Source: Corynebacterium wankanglinii (GTDB taxonomy: Bacteria > Actinomycetota > Actinomycetes > Mycobacteriales > Mycobacteriaceae). Taken from it: DNA of 64,000 nt. The stretch spans positions 868,001-932,000 of the forward strand of contig CP061031.1 of assembly GCA_014490595.1 (NCBI GenBank), given 5' to 3'. This document shows, in pieces, positions 46,294-55,692 of this stretch. The notes under the pieces are model-generated. The model did no database searches. It was not told the origin of the DNA and was given only the letters and a program-made list of their open reading frames with translations. Position 1 is the first letter of the stretch. Every line of letters begins with the position of its first letter. A program made the position numbers and the translations under genes.

Positions 46294-47477
46294 ATGCCTT
46301 TTGCCCTCTACATGCTTGCCCTGGCGGTCTTCGTCATGGGCACTTCAGAATTCATGGGCTGCTCGGGCGCGGATTGCTCCCCGCGATCGCGACCGAACTT
46401 GACGTCTCGGTCGGCACTGCGGGCCTGCTGACCTCCGCATTCGCAGTCGGTATGGTCGTCGGCGCGCCAGTGATGGCGGCATTCGCTCGCCGTTGGCCAC
46501 CGCGGCTCACATTGATCGTTTGCCTTCTCGTGTTCGCGGGAAGCCACGTCATCGGAGCGATGACACCAGTGTTCTCTCTCCTGCTCATCACCCGGGTGCT
46601 CAGCGCTCTCGCAAACGCAGGATTCCTCGCCGTAGCACTGAGCACGGCCACTACCCTCGTGCCAGCGAACCAGAAGGGGCGTGCACTGTCGATCCTGCTC
46701 TCCGGCACGACGATCGCAACCGTCGTGGGCGTCCCCGCCGGGGCACTGCTCGGCACAGCGCTGGGCTGGCGAACGACGTTCTGGGCGATCGCCATCCTCT
46801 GTATTCCCGCGGCCGTTGGAGTCATTCGTGGCGTCACGAACAATGTTGGTCGGAGCGAGACTAGCGCGACCTCACCAAGGCTCCGTGTCGAGCTCAGCCA
46901 GTTGGCGACGCCGCGGCTCATCCTGGCCATGGCACTCGGAGCGCTGATCAACGGAGGGACCTTTGCGGCATTCACCTTCCTGGCACCCATCGTGACCGAG
47001 ACCGCGGGCTTGGCCGAAGCGTGGGTGTCCGTCGCGCTGGTGATGTTCGGCATCGGATCGTTCCTTGGCGTCACGATCGCAGGACGACTATCAGATCAAC
47101 GACCTGGCCTCGTGCTCGCAGTCGGCGGACCGCTATTGCTGACAGGCTGGATCGTGTTGGCAGTGGTCGCATCTCATCCCGTTGCGCTTATCGTCCTCGT
47201 CCTCGTTCAGGGATTCCTGTCGTTCGGCGTCGGCAGTACTCTGATCACGCGTGTGCTGTATGCAGCATCGGGTGCGCCAACGATGGGCGGTTCGTACGCA
47301 ACCGCAGCATTGAATATCGGAGCTGCAGCGGGGCCCGTGCTTGGTGCGCTCGGGCTCGCGACCGGGCTGGGGCTGCTCGCGCCGGTTTGGGTCGCTTCGG
47401 TGCTGACAGCGATCGCTCTCGTCATCATGCTTCTCACCAGACGCGCGCTTACGAAGACCGCGGCGGAGGCCAATTGA
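46294..47477 (+). pseudogene. cmx: Chloramphenicol exporter Cmx (MFS), frameshifted near the start
   Basis: A 12-helix MFS exporter that confers chloramphenicol resistance. The start MPFALYMLALAVFVMGTSEFM is followed at about 46357-46372 by a disturbed stretch (gggctgctcgggcgcgg) that shifts frame. From LLPAIATELDVSVGTAGLLTSAFAVG onward the protein is complete, including LTRVLSALANAGFLAVALS-type motifs. The product otherwise matches the Cmx of Tn5564. The TGA overlaps the transposase ATG (TGATGA). The shift could be a sequencing error or could inactivate resistance. Confidence 0.88.
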
Positions 47478-47574
47478 TGACCCATCCGAACGCTCTTCTC
47501 ACTCCTCGTGCCCGTCTCCGGTTAGCTCGGCTGATTGTCGAAGACGGCTATCCGGCCACGATCGCCGCAAAGAT
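47477..47574 (+). pseudogene. IS481-family transposase, 5' fragment
   Basis: Starts MTHPNALLTPRARLRLARLI and runs to TIAAK, where Tn5393 is inserted in the next codon. Joined to 55693..56584 it gives a 329-residue transposase with no frame loss. The gene overlaps the cmx stop by one base, so it is coupled to cmx. Confidence 0.85.
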
Positions 47575-47680
47575 GGGGTCGTTTGCGGGAGAGGGCGAAA
47601 TCCTACGCTAAGGCTTTGGCCAACGATATTCTCCGGTAAGATTGATGTGTTCCCAGGGGATAGGAGAAGTCGCTTGATAT

Positions 47681-48517
47681 CTAGTATGACGTCTGTCGCA
47701 CCTGCTTGATCGCGGCCGCGATAGCTAGATCGCGTTGCTCCTCTTCTCCATCCGCGTTCCAAGCTGCGGAAAGGCACCCATAAGCGTACGCCTGGTCGAG
47801 CAGGCGACGCGGATCGACGTCCAGCGCACGAGAGAATGCGTCCGCCATCTGTGCAATGCGTCTAGGATCGAGACAAAGGTCGTCTCTGTCAGCCGGATCG
47901 TAGAACATATTGGCGGCGCCAAAGCCCACTTCACCGACCAGACCGACGGGATCTATCACCAGCCAGCCGCGACTGGAGAACATGATGTTTTCATGATGCA
48001 GATCGCCATGTAGCCCACGCAGTTCCGAGGCATTGCTCATCATTTGATCGGCTATAATCGCCGCGTGGACGTAGTCAGTTTGACAACCTGCGTTTTGATC
48101 ATCGCGCGCCCGCTGAAACAAAGCTGCAAAGCGATCCCGGATCGGGAGAAGGGCAGAAGGCAGGGGTTCCTCAGATGCGGCATACAGCTTCGCCATTAGT
48201 TCCGCTGCAATTTCGGTCGCCTGGTAGTCGCCGTGCTCGGCAACGATGTGAGAGAGCATTCGCTCCCCGGCATATTCGAGCAACATCAGATTGTTCTCAC
48301 GACCGAGCAACCGGACTGCTCCCCTCCCATTGCGCCATACCAGATAGTCGGCCCCGCGCAGTTCATCAGCAATGTCTTCTATAGGTTTCAATCCCTTGAC
48401 GATTGCAGGAGTCCCGTCTGGCAATGAAACTTTCCAAACGAGGCTGGAAAAGGTGTCCGCAATGAGAACAGGTTGCGAAACGTGCCAATGAGCAGGAAAA
48501 ACAGGCGGCATGAACAT
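47681..48517 (-). CDS. strB: Streptomycin 6-phosphotransferase APH(6)-Id (StrB)
   Basis: A 278-residue aminoglycoside phosphotransferase with the catalytic loop GLHGDLHHENIM and the metal site VIDPVGLVGEVGFGAANMF. It phosphorylates streptomycin at position 6. The ATG overlaps the strA stop (TGATG), so the pair is translationally coupled. The sequence matches the classic strB of RSF1010/Tn5393. Confidence 0.97.
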   Translation of the reverse strand: MFMPPVFPAHWHVSQPVLIADTFSSLVWKVSLPDGTPAIVKGLKPIEDIADELRGADYLVWRNGRGAVRLLGRENNLMLLEYAGERMLSHIVAEHGDYQATEIAAELMAKLYAASEEPLPSALLPIRDRFAALFQRARDDQNAGCQTDYVHAAIIADQMMSNASELRGLHGDLHHENIMFSSRGWLVIDPVGLVGEVGFGAANMFYDPADRDDLCLDPRRIAQMADAFSRALDVDPRRLLDQAYAYGCLSAAWNADGEEEQRDLAIAAAIKQVRQTSY

Positions 48518-49319
48518 CAACCCCAAGTCAGAGGGTCCAATCGCAGATAGAAGGCAAGGCGTTCGCGGTCGGGGGCTTCGATCCCCAATACATTGAATAG
48601 GACAGCGAAGGCGCGCTCTGCTTCATCTGGCGCTGCCCAGTTCTCTTCGGCGTTAGCAATCATGAGTGCCAAATCGGCATAGCGATCTGCTGTTCCGAGC
48701 CGCCCAAGGTCGATCAGACCCGTGCATTGAAGAGTTTTAGGGTCCACCATGAAGTTCGGCATGCAGGGATCACCATGGCAAACAACCATATCGGTGCGCT
48801 CTTGGTCGAGCCGCACCGGTAGCTCTCGTTCGACACGAGCCAAAAGATCGAGCTGCGGCGTACTCTTGTCCTCGTCCGGTAAGAAGTCGGGATTGACGGC
48901 ATTGCGGGACACCACATCAACGGCGCGTCCGAACATTCGCGACAGCCTGCGCTCAAACGGACATTGATCAACCGATAGGCTGTGAACAGCGCCAAGTTGC
49001 TGCCCCATTGACGGCCACGCTTTGAGCAAATCCGCTCCAGACAGATCAGCCGCCGGTACTCCCGGAATTGCCGTTATCACCAAGCATGCACCCTCCTGTT
49101 CCTCCTGCCAGTTGATCACCTCGGGGCAAGCCACACCTCGACCTTTGAGCCAAATGAGGCGGTCACGCTCTCCAGCGAGCTCACCGCGGCGGGAAGCAGG
49201 TGCGATTTTCGCGAAGGCATGCCCGTCACCACGTCGAAAAACAAAATCACCAGATTCTCCGCCTCTGACAGGCAACCAGTCAGAATGCGATTCACCAAAA
49301 AAATATTAGTTCGATTCAA
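48517..49319 (-). pseudogene. strA: Streptomycin 3''-phosphotransferase APH(3'')-Ib (StrA), one-base deletion
   Basis: A protein of 267 residues once corrected: MNRTNIF, then the frame breaks in a run of seven A (49297-49303; the normal allele has eight) and resumes with ...SDW.LPVRGGESGDFVFRR. The catalytic loop VVCHGDPCMPNFMVDP and the DLGRLG metal site are intact. The long internal ORF could initiate downstream, but the product would lack its N-terminus. A deletion inside a homopolymer suggests a read error. Confidence 0.92.
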
Positions 49320-49384
49320 TGGAGGTTCCTTCAGTTTTCTGATGAAGCGCGGAGGTGGCTCAACCTGCGAAAAGAAACGAGTTG

Positions 49385-49706
49385 CTACGTAAGTCCGAGA
49401 ACATGCTTTCCATGGTCTCTGAGCTCGCCTTTGGGACCGACATATCGGTAGAGAGTGACGCGCTCGATGCCGAGTTCCTTGCAGAGATCGGAAACTGAAG
49501 TATCGCGCTGGGCCATGGCGGCTTGCGCGAGACGCACCTGAGCTTTGGTGAGCGCGAATTTTCGTCCGCCCTTGCGACCGCGCGCTCTCGCGGAGGCGAG
49601 ACCCGCCATGGTGCGCTCTCGGATCAGATCCCGCTCGAACTCGGCCAAGGTGGCGAAGATTCCGAACACCATGCGACCGGACGCAGTCGTGGTGTCGATC
49701 TGAGCG
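49385..49706 (-). pseudogene. tnpR: Tn5393 resolvase TnpR, C-terminal fragment
   Basis: Reads IDTTTASGRMVFGIFATLAE, FERDLIRERTMAGLASAR and ends with a helix-turn-helix (DLCKELGIERVTLYRYV). It was separated from its N-terminus by the IS26 unit. After removing the unit and one copy of tctgagcg, tnpR is a continuous 204-codon frame. Confidence 0.92.
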
Positions 49707-50526
49707 GGCACTGTTGCAAAGTTAGCGATGAGGCAGCCTTTTGTCTTATTCAAAGGCCTTACATTTCAAAAACTCTGCTTACCAGGCGCATTTCGCCCAG
49801 GGGATCACCATAATAAAATGCTGAGGCCTGGCCTTTGCGTAGTGCACGCATCACCTCAATACCTTTGATGGTGGCGTAAGCCGTCTTCATGGATTTAAAT
49901 CCCAGCGTGGCGTTGATTATCCGTTTCAGTTTGCCATGATCGCATTCAATCACGTTGTTCCGGTACTTAATCTGTCGGTGTTCAACGTCAGACGGGCACC
50001 GGCCTTCGCGTTTGAGCAGAGCAAGCGCGCGACCATAGGCGGGCGCTTTATCCGTGTTGATGAATCGTGGGATCTGCCACTTCTTCACGTTGTTGAGGAT
50101 TTTACCCAGAAACCGGTATGCAGCTTTGCTGTTACGACGGGAGGAGAGATAAAAATCGACAGTGCGGCCCCGGCTGTCGACGGCCCGGTACAGATACGCC
50201 CAGCGGCCATTGACCTTCACGTAGGTTTCATCCATGTGCCACGGGCAAAGATCGGAAGGGTTACGCCAGTACCAGCGCAGCCGTTTTTCCATTTCAGGCG
50301 CATAACGCTGAACCCAGCGGTAAATCGTGGAGTGATCGACATTCACTCCGCGTTCAGCCAGCATCTCCTGCAGCTCACGGTAACTGATGCCGTATTTGCA
50401 GTACCAGCGTACGGCCCACAGAATGATGTCACGCTGAAAATGCCGGCCTTTGAATGGGTTCATGTGCAGCTCCATCAGCAAAAGGGGATGATAAGTTTAT
50501 CACCACCGACTATTTGCAACAGTGCC
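49707..50526 (-). mobile_element. IS26-type element, left copy (Asn184 variant)
   Basis: 820 bp with terminal repeats ggcactgttgcaaa at both ends. The transposase is on the minus strand. Residue 184 is Asn (LKRIINATLGF), the form described as IS26* or IS15-Delta1. Confidence 0.95.
49759..50463 (-). CDS. tnp26: IS26 (IS6 family) transposase, N184 form
   Basis: A 234-residue DDE transposase (MNPFKGRHFQRD...): a helix-turn-helix-type N-terminus (YCKYGISYRELQEMLAERGV) and the catalytic core (HMDETYVKVNG, FINTDKAPAYG, NNVIECDHGKLK). The ORF also opens at an upstream codon (50481), but the standard start is 50463. It differs from the right-hand copy at residue 184 (Asn instead of Gly); no other protein difference was seen. 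Confidence 0.95.
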   Translation of the reverse strand: MNPFKGRHFQRDIILWAVRWYCKYGISYRELQEMLAERGVNVDHSTIYRWVQRYAPEMEKRLRWYWRNPSDLCPWHMDETYVKVNGRWAYLYRAVDSRGRTVDFYLSSRRNSKAAYRFLGKILNNVKKWQIPRFINTDKAPAYGRALALLKREGRCPSDVEHRQIKYRNNVIECDHGKLKRIINATLGFKSMKTAYATIKGIEVMRALRKGQASAFYYGDPLGEMRLVSRVFEM

Positions 50527-50619
50527 CCGTCCGGATACTGCCAGATATCGGCGTCCAGGGAGATGTCCTGAAGCGCGGTGTCCGGAATTTCAGGTTTGTG
50601 TCTCTACAAAGACTAACTA

Positions 50620-51435
50620 TCAGAAAAACTCATCGAGCATCAAATGAAACTGCAATTTATTCATATCAGGATTATCAATACCATATTTTTGAAAAAGCCG
50701 TTTCTGTAATGAAGGAGAAAACTCACCGAGGCAGTTCCATAGGATGGCAAGATCCTGGTATCGGTCTGCGATTCCGACTCGTCCAACATCAATACAACCT
50801 ATTAATTTCCCCTCGTCAAAAATAAGGTTATCAAGTGAGAAATCACCATGAGTGACGACTGAATCCGGTGAGAATGGCAAAAGCTTATGCATTTCTTTCC
50901 AGACTTGTTCAACAGGCCAGCCATTACGCTCGTCATCAAAATCACTAGCATCAACCAAACCGTTATTCATTCGTGATTGCGCCTGAGCGAGACGAAATAC
51001 GCGATCGCTGTTAAAAGGACAATTACAAACAGGAATCGAATGCAACCGGCGCAGGAACACTGCCAGCGCATCAACAATATTTTCACCTGAATCAGGATAT
51101 TCTTCTAATACCTGGAATGCTGTTTTCCCGGGGATCGCAGTGGTGAGTAACCATGCATCATCAGGAGTACGGATAAAATGCTTGATGGTCGGAAGAGGCA
51201 TAAATGCCGTCAGCCAGTTTAGTCTGACCATCTCATCTGTAACATCATTGGCAACGCTACCTTTGCCATGTTTCAGAAACAACTCTGGCGCATTGGGCTT
51301 CCCATACAATCGATAGATTGTCGCACCTGATTGCCCGACATTATCGCGAGCCCATCTATACCCATATAAATCAGCATCCAGGTTGGAATTTAATCGCGGC
51401 CTCGAGCAAGACGTTTCCCGTTGAATATGGCTCAT
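50620..51435 (-). CDS. aph(3')-Ia: Aminoglycoside 3'-phosphotransferase APH(3')-Ia variant (AphA1-IAB/APH(3')-Ic type)
   Basis: A 271-residue kinase that inactivates kanamycin and neomycin. The catalytic loop VVTHGDFSLDNLIFDEG and the metal site CIDVGRVGIADRYQD are intact. Compared with the Tn903 form as I remember it, it carries four substitutions: Leu19, Arg27, Asn48 and Ala77, the pattern of AphA1-IAB/APH(3')-Ic known from Corynebacterium plasmid pTP10 and others. The gene lies between two IS26 copies with its native short flanks. The low GC of this gene contrasts with everything around it. Confidence 0.96.
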   Translation of the reverse strand: MSHIQRETSCSRPRLNSNLDADLYGYRWARDNVGQSGATIYRLYGKPNAPELFLKHGKGSVANDVTDEMVRLNWLTAFMPLPTIKHFIRTPDDAWLLTTAIPGKTAFQVLEEYPDSGENIVDALAVFLRRLHSIPVCNCPFNSDRVFRLAQAQSRMNNGLVDASDFDDERNGWPVEQVWKEMHKLLPFSPDSVVTHGDFSLDNLIFDEGKLIGCIDVGRVGIADRYQDLAILWNCLGEFSPSLQKRLFQKYGIDNPDMNKLQFHLMLDEFF

Positions 51436-51522
51436 AACACCCCTTGTATTACTGTTTATGTAAGCAGACAGTTTTATTGTTCATGATGATATATTTTTAT
51501 CTTGTGCAATATAACATGGGTT

Positions 51523-52342
51523 GGCACTGTTGCAAATAGTCGGTGGTGATAAACTTATCATCCCCTTTTGCTGATGGAGCTGCACATGAACCCATTCAAA
51601 GGCCGGCATTTTCAGCGTGACATCATTCTGTGGGCCGTACGCTGGTACTGCAAATACGGCATCAGTTACCGTGAGCTGCAGGAGATGCTGGCTGAACGCG
51701 GAGTGAATGTCGATCACTCCACGATTTACCGCTGGGTTCAGCGTTATGCGCCTGAAATGGAAAAACGGCTGCGCTGGTACTGGCGTAACCCTTCCGATCT
51801 TTGCCCGTGGCACATGGATGAAACCTACGTGAAGGTCAATGGCCGCTGGGCGTATCTGTACCGGGCCGTCGACAGCCGGGGCCGCACTGTCGATTTTTAT
51901 CTCTCCTCCCGTCGTAACAGCAAAGCTGCATACCGGTTTCTGGGTAAAATCCTCAACAACGTGAAGAAGTGGCAGATCCCGCGATTCATCAACACGGATA
52001 AAGCGCCCGCCTATGGTCGCGCGCTTGCTCTGCTCAAACGCGAAGGCCGGTGCCCGTCTGACGTTGAACACCGACAGATTAAGTACCGGAACAACGTGAT
52101 TGAATGCGATCATGGCAAACTGAAACGGATAATCGGCGCCACGCTGGGATTTAAATCCATGAAGACGGCTTACGCCACCATCAAAGGTATTGAGGTGATG
52201 CGTGCACTACGCAAAGGCCAGGCCTCAGCATTTTATTATGGTGATCCCCTGGGCGAAATGCGCCTGGTAAGCAGAGTTTTTGAAATGTAAGGCCTTTGAA
52301 TAAGACAAAAGGCTGCCTCATCGCTAACTTTGCAACAGTGCC
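51523..52342 (+). mobile_element. IS26 element, right copy (Gly184 form)
   Basis: 820 bp with the same terminal repeats as the left copy but in the opposite orientation. The transposase is on the plus strand with LKRIIGATLGF at residues 179-189. Confidence 0.95.
51586..52290 (+). CDS. tnp26: IS26 transposase, G184 form
   Basis: A 234-residue DDE transposase, identical to the left copy except Gly at residue 184 as far as I can see. IS26 transposases act by replicative cointegration or by targeted conservative reaction between two copies; two active copies in one unit allow amplification or loss of the kanamycin gene. Confidence 0.95.
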   Translation: MNPFKGRHFQRDIILWAVRWYCKYGISYRELQEMLAERGVNVDHSTIYRWVQRYAPEMEKRLRWYWRNPSDLCPWHMDETYVKVNGRWAYLYRAVDSRGRTVDFYLSSRRNSKAAYRFLGKILNNVKKWQIPRFINTDKAPAYGRALALLKREGRCPSDVEHRQIKYRNNVIECDHGKLKRIIGATLGFKSMKTAYATIKGIEVMRALRKGQASAFYYGDPLGEMRLVSRVFEM

Positions 52343-52643
52343 TCTGAGCGCCCTTTCCAGTCAGAACCCGCAGGCCGATCTTGCGGTCTGACAGCTCCTT
52401 CACCGTGTTGACCAGATGGGCAAGCGATCGTCCGAGGCGATCGAGCTTCCAGACCACCAGCACATCGCCGTCACGCAATGACTTGAGGCAGGCAGTCAAG
52501 CCAGGGCGATCATCACGACCGCCGGAAGCAAGATCATCATAGATATTGTCCCGTTCGACACCTGCGGCGCGCAAGGCGTCGTGCTGCAGGTCGAGAGACT
52601 GCGAGCCATCGGCTTTGGAGACGCGGGCATATCCGATCAGCAT
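52343..52643 (-). pseudogene. tnpR: Tn5393 resolvase TnpR, N-terminal fragment
   Basis: Reads MLIGYARVSKADGSQSLDLQ through WKLDRLGRSLAHLVN to GKGAQ, where the IS26 unit interrupts it. It holds the catalytic serine (YARVS). The rest is at 49385..49706. Confidence 0.92.
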
Positions 52644-52768
52644 GTATCACAAACGTTGGTTTGAGGCGGCGCTTCGGCCACGATTGCATTGACCTCTGGA
52701 AATGTATCTCAACCAGCTTCATAAACAAAGCGTCTTGAACGCTATCAGATTTTGAAAAAGGAACATGT
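52644..52768. promoter_or_regulatory. Tn5393 res site and divergent tnpR/tnpA promoter region
   Basis: A 125-bp AT-richer gap between the divergent tnpR and tnpA genes, where Tn3-family elements of this layout keep the resolution site and both promoters. I cannot delimit the three subsites by eye. Confidence 0.5.
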
Positions 52769-55654
52769 ATGCCGCGTCGCGTCACTCTAACCGATCGGCA
52801 GAAAGACGCGCTGTTGCGCTTGCCGACTTCACAGACGGATTTGCTCAAGCACTATACGCTGAGTGATGAAGACTTTGGGCATATCAGGCTGCGTCGGCGC
52901 GCTCACAACAGGTTCGGCTTCGCCCTGCAATTGTGTGTCCTGCGCTATCCCGGCCGGGTGCTGGCTCCAGGCGAACTGATCCCTGCAGAGGTCATCGAAT
53001 TTATCGGAGCGCAGCTTGGCCTGGGTGCCGACGATCTCGTAGACTATGCTGCCCGCGAGGAAACACGGCACGAGCATCTTGCCGAGTTACGGGGGCTCTA
53101 CGGCTTCCGCACCTTCTCCGGACGTGGTGCGAGCGAGCTGAAGGAATGGTTGTTCCGAGAAGCCGAGATGGCGGTGTCGAACGAGGATATCGCCCGTCGC
53201 TTCGTAGCCGAGTGCCGACGCACCCGCACTGTCCTTCCCGCGACATCCACGATCGAGCGGCTTTGTGCCGCGGCTCTCGTCGATGCCGAGCGACGCATCG
53301 AGACGAGGATCGCCAGTCGGCTGCCTATGTCGATCCGAGAACAGTTGCTGGCATTGCTCGAGGAGACGGCTGATGATCGGGTGACCCGTTTTGTGTGGCT
53401 GCGCCAGTTCGAGCCTGGCTCGAACTCTTCGTCGGCCAACCGGCTGCTCGACCGGCTCGAATATCTGCAACGCGTCGATCTCCCCGAGGATCTGCTTGCC
53501 GGCGTTCCTGCCCATCGGGTGACTCGTCTGCGCAGGCAGGGTGAACGGTATTATGCCGACGGCATGCGCGATCTCCCGGAGGACAGGCGGCTTGCGATCT
53601 TGGCTGTTTGCGTCTCGGAATGGCAGGCGATGTTGGCCGACGCAGTGGTCGAAACCCACGACCGGATCGTCGGCCGTCTCTACCGTGCTTCGGAGCGTAT
53701 TTGCCATGCAAAGGTCGCAGACGAAGCGGGGGTGGTGCGTGACACCCTGAAATCCTTCGCCGAGATCGGGGGCGCCCTGGTCGATGCACAGGATGATGGC
53801 CAGCCGCTGGGCGATGTCATCGCGAGTGGGTCAGGGTGGGACGGCTTAAAAACCCTTGTTGCAATGGCAACCAGGCTGACCGCCACCATGGCCGACGATC
53901 CGCTCAATCATGTGCTCGACGGTTATCACCGCTTCCGCCGATACGCTCCACGCATGTTGCGCCTGCTCGATCTGCGAGCTGCGCCCGTTGCACTGCCGCT
54001 TCTGGAAGCGGTGACGGCCCTTCGTACCGGTTTGAACGATGCCGCGATGACCAGCTTCTTGCGGCCCAGCTCGAAATGGCATCGCCACCTTCGGGCCCAG
54101 AGGGCTGGCGACGCTCGCCTATGGGAGATCGCGGTGCTGTTCCATCTGCGCGATGCGTTCCGCTCCGGAGATGTCTGGCTTACTAGGTCCCGGCGCTATG
54201 GCGATCTGAAACACGCACTCGTTCCGGCACAAGCCATCGCGGAAGGCGGTCGTCTCGCTGTGCCATTGCGGCCGGAGGAATGGCTGGCAGACCGGCAAGC
54301 TCGCCTCGACATGCGGTTGCGCGAGCTTGGCCGTGCCGCTCGCGCAGGCACGATCCCGGGCGGGTCGATTGAAAACGGCGTTCTGCATATCGAGAAACTC
54401 GAAGCCGCCGCGCCGACAGGCGCCGAAGATCTGGTGCTCGATCTCTACAAGCAGATCCCGCCCACGCGCATCACCGATCTCCTGCTGGAGGTGGATGCGG
54501 CGACCGGCTTCACCGAAGCGTTCACCCATCTGCGCACAGGAGCACCCTGCGCTGACCGGATCGGGCTAATGAACGTTATCTTGGCGGAAGGGATCAACCT
54601 CGGCTTGCGCAAAATGGCGGATGCGACAAACACCCACACCTTCTGGGAATTGATCCGCATTGGACGGTGGCATGTCGAGGGCGAAGCCTATGACCGGGCG
54701 CTGGCCATGGTGGTCGAGGCACAGGCAGCGTTACCCATGGCCCGGTTCTGGGGCATGGGCACGTCGGCTTCGAGCGACGGACAGTTTTTCGTCGCTACAG
54801 AGCAAGGTGAGGCCATGAACCTGGTCAACGCGAAATATGGCAATACCCCGGGCCTGAAAGCCTATAGCCACGTCTCCGACCAATATGCGCCGTTCGCAAC
54901 CCAGGTGATTCCTGCAACGGCAAGCGAAGCGCCTTACATCCTCGATGGCCTGCTGATGAACGATGCTGGACGCCATATCCGCGAGCAGTTCACCGACACG
55001 GGCGGCTTCACCGATCACGTCTTTGCCGCATGTGCCATTCTCGGCTACCGGTTCGCTCCGCGCATCCGCGACCTGCCATCCAAACGGCTCTACGCGTTCA
55101 ATCCGTCGGCCGCCCCGGCGCACCTGCGAGCGTTGATCGGCGGAAAGGTCAACCAAGCCATGATCGAGCGCAATTGGCCCGACATCCTGCGCATCGCCGC
55201 CACCATTGCTGCCGGGACCGTCGCGCCAAGCCAGATTCTGCGGAAACTCGCCTCCTATCCGCGGCAGAACGAGCTCGCGACAGCCCTGCGGGAAGTCGGT
55301 CGCGTCGAGCGCACCCTGTTCATGATCGACTGGATTCTGGATGCCGAACTCCAACGGCGTGCCCAGATCGGGCTCAACAAAGGCGAAGCTCATCATGCGC
55401 TGAAGCGGGCAATCAGCTTCCACCGCCGCGGTGAAATCCGCGACCGTTCCGCCGAAGGCCAGCATTACCGCATCGCCGGCATGAATCTGCTCGCCGCCAT
55501 CATCATCTTCTGGAACACCATGAAGCTCGGCGAGGTCGTTGCAAACCAGAAACGCGATGGAAAGCTGCTATCGCCCGATCTCTTGGCCCATGTTTCGCCG
55601 CTCGGATGGGAACACATCAATCTCACCGGAGAATATCGCTGGCCAAAGCCTTAG
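52769..55654 (+). CDS. tnpA: Tn3-family transposase TnpA of Tn5393
   Basis: A 961-residue DDE transposase of the Tn3 family: N-terminal DNA-binding part (PRRVTLTDRQKDALLRLPTS), then the C-terminal catalytic part with WGMGTSASSDGQFF (Asp), VIPATASEAPYILDGLLMN and RAISFHRRGEIRDRSAEGQHYRIAGMNLLAAIIIFWNT (Glu). The coding end (YRWPKP) lies inside the right terminal repeat. The gene is full length with no visible lesion. Confidence 0.97.
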   Translation: MPRRVTLTDRQKDALLRLPTSQTDLLKHYTLSDEDFGHIRLRRRAHNRFGFALQLCVLRYPGRVLAPGELIPAEVIEFIGAQLGLGADDLVDYAAREETRHEHLAELRGLYGFRTFSGRGASELKEWLFREAEMAVSNEDIARRFVAECRRTRTVLPATSTIERLCAAALVDAERRIETRIASRLPMSIREQLLALLEETADDRVTRFVWLRQFEPGSNSSSANRLLDRLEYLQRVDLPEDLLAGVPAHRVTRLRRQGERYYADGMRDLPEDRRLAILAVCVSEWQAMLADAVVETHDRIVGRLYRASERICHAKVADEAGVVRDTLKSFAEIGGALVDAQDDGQPLGDVIASGSGWDGLKTLVAMATRLTATMADDPLNHVLDGYHRFRRYAPRMLRLLDLRAAPVALPLLEAVTALRTGLNDAAMTSFLRPSSKWHRHLRAQRAGDARLWEIAVLFHLRDAFRSGDVWLTRSRRYGDLKHALVPAQAIAEGGRLAVPLRPEEWLADRQARLDMRLRELGRAARAGTIPGGSIENGVLHIEKLEAAAPTGAEDLVLDLYKQIPPTRITDLLLEVDAATGFTEAFTHLRTGAPCADRIGLMNVILAEGINLGLRKMADATNTHTFWELIRIGRWHVEGEAYDRALAMVVEAQAALPMARFWGMGTSASSDGQFFVATEQGEAMNLVNAKYGNTPGLKAYSHVSDQYAPFATQVIPATASEAPYILDGLLMNDAGRHIREQFTDTGGFTDHVFAACAILGYRFAPRIRDLPSKRLYAFNPSAAPAHLRALIGGKVNQAMIERNWPDILRIAATIAAGTVAPSQILRKLASYPRQNELATALREVGRVERTLFMIDWILDAELQRRAQIGLNKGEAHHALKRAISFHRRGEIRDRSAEGQHYRIAGMNLLAAIIIFWNTMKLGEVVANQKRDGKLLSPDLLAHVSPLGWEHINLTGEYRWPKP

Positions 55655-55692
55655 CGTAGGATTCCGCCCCCTCCCGCAAACGACCCCAAGAT

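Larger units (their letters stand above)
49707..52342. mobile_element. IS26-bounded kanamycin resistance unit (IS26-aph(3')-Ia-IS26)
   Basis: Two complete 820-bp IS26-type elements in opposite orientation flank a 996-bp central region with aph(3')-Ia. The whole unit is bounded by the 8-bp duplication tctgagcg (49699-49706 and 52343-52350), so it entered tnpR as one piece. Confidence 0.95.
47575..55687 (+). mobile_element. Tn5393 (Tn3 family) carrying strA-strB, interrupted by an IS26 unit
   Basis: Terminal inverted repeats of 81 bp (47575-47655 and 55607-55687; starting ggggtcgtttgcgggag) differ at a few positions. The 5-bp target duplication aagat (47570-47574, 55688-55692) is intact. Content is strB, strA, tnpR (split) and tnpA in the standard Tn5393 order. 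The element came from the proteobacterial gene pool, as its codon use and Tn3-family genes show. Confidence 0.95.
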
